NCBI GenBank assembly: GCA_023356515.1
Contig: JAKQYG010000033.1
Span: forward strand, 1 to 16,531
Direction: 5' to 3'
Source: Trichodesmium sp. MAG_R04
GTDB lineage: Bacteria; Cyanobacteriota; Cyanobacteriia; Cyanobacteriales; Microcoleaceae
Length of the DNA stretch: 16,531 bases
Positions 13,652-16,531 of this stretch are shown here, one piece after another (position 1 is the first letter of the stretch; each line of letters begins with the position of its first letter). A model generated the notes under the pieces. That model was not told where the DNA came from. It ran no database searches and saw nothing but the letters and a program-made list of their open reading frames with translations. A program made the translations under genes and the position numbers.

Positions 13652-14178
13652 TAAAAAAGTAGATAATGATTTAGTACAGTTTTCTGAAAAAGTCTTTTAA
13701 TGGATGACCAGGGAAGTAGGTATAAATATTATGTGCAGCTTCCCTATAGAGAGACAGGGAATGTATAGATGGGGTAGACTGATATATTTTGTGTGTGCCC
13801 CTTATTTTTTCTCCCGTGGGAGCGGCTGAAATCCTAACTTTTTCAGCTTAAACCACTGAAAAGTTGGTATTTTTTGTTGGCTAAATAAGACTAAAGCCTT
13901 TGTTCGTCAATGCTTTTATAATCAATCAGTAAGCCCTAAGTAAGTTTATTTTTGTTTCTTGTTTTTTCCCTTTTTAATACTATGCTCAGAACTTACACAG
14001 GTATATAAAATTATATACTATCTGTAGGGATATTATATATAGCTACACTCGCGGCTGTTCACCTCTGCTATGCATTTATGCATTTATGAACAAACGTTAG
14101 CAAAATAGTATTGGTAAATTAATATGGACTATCAAATTTTTTTCAGTCCAAACACTACCATTTATTTAAACCCAGTCT
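13652..14178. other. Gene-free region between tRNA-Glu and the DMT transporter gene
   Basis: About 530 bp without a convincing gene. It contains the inverted repeat AGGGAAG (13710-13716) / CTTCCCT (13739-13745) inside a 22-codon frame (13700-13768) that is probably not a gene. There is CTCCCGTGGGAG near 13811, a long imperfect hairpin with CTAACTTTTTCAG / CTGAAAAGTT near 13842-13865, a possible decayed MITE (13987-14052: CAGAACTTACACA ... TATATAGCTACACT), and a TGGACT...AGTCCA pair near 14124-14150 just upstream of the transporter gene that could be an operator. Confidence 0.4.
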
Positions 14179-15141
14179 ATGTTTGGTTTTATTATTGTTT
14201 TACTGGCATCATTCTGTTTTTGTTTCCAAAATGTTATTGTCAGAATTCTCTTCAATGAACAGACAATTTTTGGGATTTTTGAAACAGGTGGGTTTGTTAT
14301 ACCTAACCTACAAAATTCTTTTCTACTAATGTTTATGCGGATGGTGTTAGTAGTTCCATTGATGGCCTCCTTGGCGGCAAAACTTTACCCCCTTACCTGG
14401 CAAGATATTAGAGAATTAGGAAAGCATGAAGCATATCCTATATTGAGGCGATCGCTCCTTGGTGGAGTGTTAATGTTTCTTTATTTAGCACTACTTTATG
14501 TATCTATTGGTATAATTGCAACTGCAATTGCTTTAACTCTGTTTTTTACTTACCCGATATTCACTTCACTATTTTCTTGGATCTTTTTGGGTATTCCTCC
14601 TACAAAGTTTCGCTGGATGATAATGGTAGTTGTGTTAGTTGGTACTTTTCTAACTATTCCTTATACTCAGACAACATCTGATGATTACAACGCAATTGGA
14701 GTGATTTTTGGCTTGGCTTCCGGAGTTGCTTATGCTCTCTATACTGTAAATGCACAAAAAAGTTTTGAAACTATACACCTAATTCCCTTTACTTGGATTA
14801 GTTTTGCTACTACTTTAGGGTTATCTTCCATAAGTTTATTAATTTGGCAGGGAGATAATACTGACCTGAACTGGACTCCTATGTGGGTTGGTGGTTTCCT
14901 ATCAGCCATTGTTACTTTGAGCGGTCATTTAATGTTTAATTATGGAATTAAGTTGATAGGAGCTACTACTGCAGCAACTATTGGGGCGACTAATCCCTGT
15001 CTTACAGCAATTTTAGCATGGTTAACCATTCAAGAAACTATTAATGGTTTGCAAATTATGGGTATTGTTATTGTTACTATTGGTATTTTGTTGTTGAGTC
15101 AGGAGCATAAACGCTTTCTCAAAAAGTGGCAAGATTTTTGA
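14179..15141 (+). CDS. DMT-superfamily (EamA) membrane transporter
   Basis: 320 residues, nearly all hydrophobic, with about ten TM helices arranged as two EamA repeats. Repeat 1 (about 1-160) begins FGFIIVLLASFCFCFQNVIVR and has the LLGGVLMFLYLALLYVSIGIIATAIALTLFFTYPIFT core (93-128); repeat 2 (about 170-312) begins GVIFGLASGVAYALYTVNAQ (173-192) and has LSGHLMFNYGIKLIGATTAATIGATNPCLTAILAWLTIQETI (243-284), with the Glu of the QE pair typical for the family. The family exports or imports small metabolites such as amino acids or purines; the substrate cannot be predicted. There is an insertion of about 20 residues after the first TM helix (24-45). The stop lies within the 40-bp repeat shared with 9441-9480. 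Confidence 0.9.
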   Translation: MFGFIIVLLASFCFCFQNVIVRILFNEQTIFGIFETGGFVIPNLQNSFLLMFMRMVLVVPLMASLAAKLYPLTWQDIRELGKHEAYPILRRSLLGGVLMFLYLALLYVSIGIIATAIALTLFFTYPIFTSLFSWIFLGIPPTKFRWMIMVVVLVGTFLTIPYTQTTSDDYNAIGVIFGLASGVAYALYTVNAQKSFETIHLIPFTWISFATTLGLSSISLLIWQGDNTDLNWTPMWVGGFLSAIVTLSGHLMFNYGIKLIGATTAATIGATNPCLTAILAWLTIQETINGLQIMGIVIVTIGILLLSQEHKRFLKKWQDF

Positions 15142-15160
15142 CATCAATAAAATAGGATTG
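15121..15160 (+). repeat. 40-bp dispersed repeat, copy 2
   Basis: 35 of 40 positions match 9441-9480. It covers the last six codons and stop of the DMT transporter (ends at 15141) plus 19 bp downstream. Confidence 0.55.
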
Positions 15161-15262
15161 CTATATTTATTTCTATCTGTTATAAGTTTGATAATTAATA
15201 TTACAAATAAACAAATCAAGTATTCACAGTCAAATTTAATTTAAAAAAAATCTTTGATCTTC

Positions 15263-15290
15263 TTGACAAGCCAGAAAATTGTGCTAGTAT
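15263..15290 (+). promoter_or_regulatory. Strong sigma70-type promoter of the CADD-like gene
   Basis: Consensus -35 TTGACA (15263-15268), 16-nt spacer, -10 TAGTAT (15285-15290), with TG one base upstream of the -10 (15282-15283, extended -10). It lies 32 bp before the ATG at 15323, giving a short leader with AAGGGA as ribosome binding site. Confidence 0.65.
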
Positions 15291-15322
15291 TTATAACTTG
15301 ACGATTAATTAAGGGAATAAGT

Positions 15323-16015
15323 ATGTTGCTTGAAGACAAACAAATGACTCCACAAGAGTTCATTTCTCTACTGGATGAGGTTATTGAAAAACAACATTTG
15401 TTGAAGCATGAATTCTACCAAATGTGGAATCAAGGAAAATTATCTTTAGAAATGTTGCAAGAGTACGCTCAAGAATATTATCTACAAGTTCATTATTTCC
15501 CTACTTATGTTAGTGCTACTCATGCAGCTTGTGATGATTTAGAAATTCGGAAAATGCTCTTAGAAAATTTGATTGAAGAAGAAATGGGAACAGCAAATCA
15601 CCCGGAATTATGGTTACGTTTTGCTGAAGGTTTAGGTGTAAAAAGAAACAGACTTAAAGAGCGGGAACATTTAGCAAAAACGAAAGAATCTGTAAGTATT
15701 CTCAAGGAATTAGCTCGGAGTGAAAATCCTGCTAAAGGCTTAGCTGCTCTTTATGCTTATGAGTCACAAATTCCCCAAGTTGCTAGTACTAAAATTGCTG
15801 GCTTGAAAGAATTCTATAATATTTCTTCTGAAATAGCTCTATCTTTTTTTAAAGTACATGAAAAAGCTGATGAGATTCACAGCAAAGTCACAAAAGAAGC
15901 ATTGGTCAAACTCTGTGAAACTGATGCTCAAAAACAGGAAGCATTAACAGCAGCAGCAACAGCAGTAGATGCTTTAAATTTATTGCTTGATGGTGTTTAT
16001 GAAGAATATTGTTAA
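15323..16015 (+). CDS. CADD-family protein, self-sacrificing para-aminobenzoate synthase
   Basis: 230 residues aligning throughout with Chlamydia CADD, whose family replaces PabABC by cutting PABA from one of its own Tyr residues at a dimetal, oxygen-using centre, supplying folate synthesis. With a constant offset of +5 to the Chlamydia numbering as I remember it, every key residue is present: metal ligands Glu86, His93, Glu147, His179, Asp183 and His186; the sacrificed-Tyr candidate Tyr32 (FYQMW); Tyr48 and Tyr146; and the amino-donor Lys157 (STKIAG). The fold is the seven-helix TenA/PqqC type. Length matches the family (about 230). ATG 15323 is preceded by AAGGGA at good spacing; an in-frame ATG (15344) is possible, but the first is better placed after the promoter. 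It is monocistronic, between an extended -10 promoter and a terminator-like hairpin. Earlier names include TenA-like or PqqC-like. Confidence 0.9.
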   Translation: MLLEDKQMTPQEFISLLDEVIEKQHLLKHEFYQMWNQGKLSLEMLQEYAQEYYLQVHYFPTYVSATHAACDDLEIRKMLLENLIEEEMGTANHPELWLRFAEGLGVKRNRLKEREHLAKTKESVSILKELARSENPAKGLAALYAYESQIPQVASTKIAGLKEFYNISSEIALSFFKVHEKADEIHSKVTKEALVKLCETDAQKQEALTAAATAVDALNLLLDGVYEEYC

Positions 16016-16045
16016 GCTGTGAATTAATTATCATAGGACTTAAAC

Positions 16046-16083
16046 AGAAACCGGGTTTATGAAGGGTAATAAACCCGGTTTCT
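16046..16083 (+). terminator. 15-bp perfect hairpin after the CADD-like gene
   Basis: AGAAACCGGGTTTAT (16046-16060), 8-nt loop, ATAAACCCGGTTTCT (16069-16083). It is 30 bp after the stop and followed by TGTTTAG, so the 3' strand ends with several T (TTTCTTGTTT). It works as an intrinsic terminator by position; the AAACCGGGTTT palindrome is also a recurring cyanobacterial repeat, so it could be both. Confidence 0.75.
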
Positions 16084-16379
16084 TGTTTAGTAGCAACTTG
16101 TACCATGTAAATATACCAGCGCACGTTGCCATAGTATGATTAGCTACACTCCTACCCCTTTTCAAACAGCCTCTAAAGCATAATATAAGCTTTGGGCATA
16201 GAATAAGTGATAGATATTATTTGTCTTTTTTGGTGAGTTTGGGTTAGGGCTGCATTATTCAAGCTCCTCCCAAAGTCTTGCGAACGCTTAATTAACCTAT
16301 AGCATAGGCTCAGGAAAACTGACTTAAAAGTCATTACAATATAAGTAAATTTATAAATAAACCTATAATTACTTAAAAG
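16084..16379. other. Intergenic region before the terminal lipoprotein gene
   Basis: About 300 bp, AT-rich, without a credible gene. TATAAT (16364-16369) lies only 10 bp before the ATG at 16380, too close to serve as its promoter, and a hairpin CCTATAGCATAGG occurs near 16299-16311. Nothing else is recognised. Confidence 0.4.
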
Positions 16380-16531
16380 ATGATTAAACTTAATATTAAA
16401 CAAAACCATTATCGTAAATCAGCAATTTTATTCACAGCTCTTTTAATATTTTTACTGAGCGCTTGTAGCCCAGAAGCATCCAATTATCAATCTCGTTTAG
16501 TAGTTTCCACTCCAAGCGATGCCTCTACTTT
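16380..16531 (+). CDS. Lipoprotein, possible ABC-transporter solute-binding protein (N-terminal part only)
   Basis: The first 50 codons run off the window. They encode a signal with a basic start (IKLNIKQNHYRKS), a hydrophobic core (AILFTALLIFLL) and the lipobox LLSAC, so Cys29 is lipidated and the protein is anchored outside the inner membrane. The mature start, SPEASNYQSRLVVSTPSDAST(F), resembles peptide/oligopeptide ABC-type binding proteins (family 5), where a (L/I)VxxTxSDPxTF strand begins the domain. That assignment rests on about ten residues and is tentative. Confidence 0.55.
   Translation, partial: MIKLNIKQNHYRKSAILFTALLIFLLSACSPEASNYQSRLVVSTPSDAST

Noticed and set aside
9590..14182. 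Shared CCAGTCTATG start context of coaX and the DMT transporter as a regulatory motif
   Set aside because: Only ten bases in two places, easily chance.
16173..16409. 78-codon minus-strand frame at the right edge
   Set aside because: It overlaps the signal peptide of a lipoprotein on the plus strand and lacks family features.

Overview
The window looks like low-GC, gene-sparse DNA from a filamentous cyanobacterium of the Trichodesmium/Okeania kind. The octamer GCGATCGC (HIP1) occurs about six times (near 810, 1490, 2876, 6059, 10273, 14449). Several genes are typical of cyanobacteria: a DUF1802 protein, a fused PyrF-PyrE, a GUN4-domain protein, an SLH-type lipoprotein and a CADD-like PABA synthase. 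Long spacers, pseudogenes, palindromic elements and a group II intron fragment fit a Trichodesmium-like genome. The genus is inference.

Layout. 1-321 (-) is the N-terminal part of an SDR/NAD(P)-binding protein, divergent from a DUF1802 gene (466-1032, +). miaB (1280-2635, -) follows. At 3227-4792 (+) is a membrane protein with an exported trypsin-like domain, one TM helix, a coiled coil and a GUN4 domain; its catalytic His is replaced by Tyr. Eight bases after its stop begins a CRISPR array of eight identical 36-bp repeats and seven spacers (4801-5375), with no cas genes in view. Ten bases after the last repeat a group II intron 5' fragment begins, followed by an intrinsic terminator (5727-5760). 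5761-6715 is a graveyard: a probable class II ribonucleotide reductase (NrdJ) scrap, a stop-ridden alpha/beta-hydrolase-like pseudogene, and a decayed duplicate of the first 133 codons of miaB.

From 6813 housekeeping genes resume: pyrF-pyrE fusion, a secreted protein with three tandem BLIP/SmpA-like repeats, and coaX. Between coaX and 12268 there is a mobile-element landscape: two same-orientation scars resembling IS200/IS605-TnpB (omega-RNA-type) ends, a 90-bp MITE with perfect 13-bp inverted termini and a 5-bp target duplication, and a perfect hairpin. In its midst sits a four-TM DUF4231/SLATT-like gene. An older copy of the same MITE lies directly before pyrF-pyrE and abuts its ribosome binding site. 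The right part carries an SLH-type lipoprotein, tRNA-Glu(UUC), a DMT (EamA) transporter, a CADD-like PABA synthase with a strong promoter and terminator-like hairpin, and the start of a lipoprotein that may be an ABC-transporter binding protein.

Genes are mostly monocistronic and scattered. The most coherent candidate for a joint unit is the inactive-protease/TM/GUN4 gene plus the leaderless CRISPR array, which may share one transcript. The second is the SLATT-like gene bracketed by transposon-end scars.
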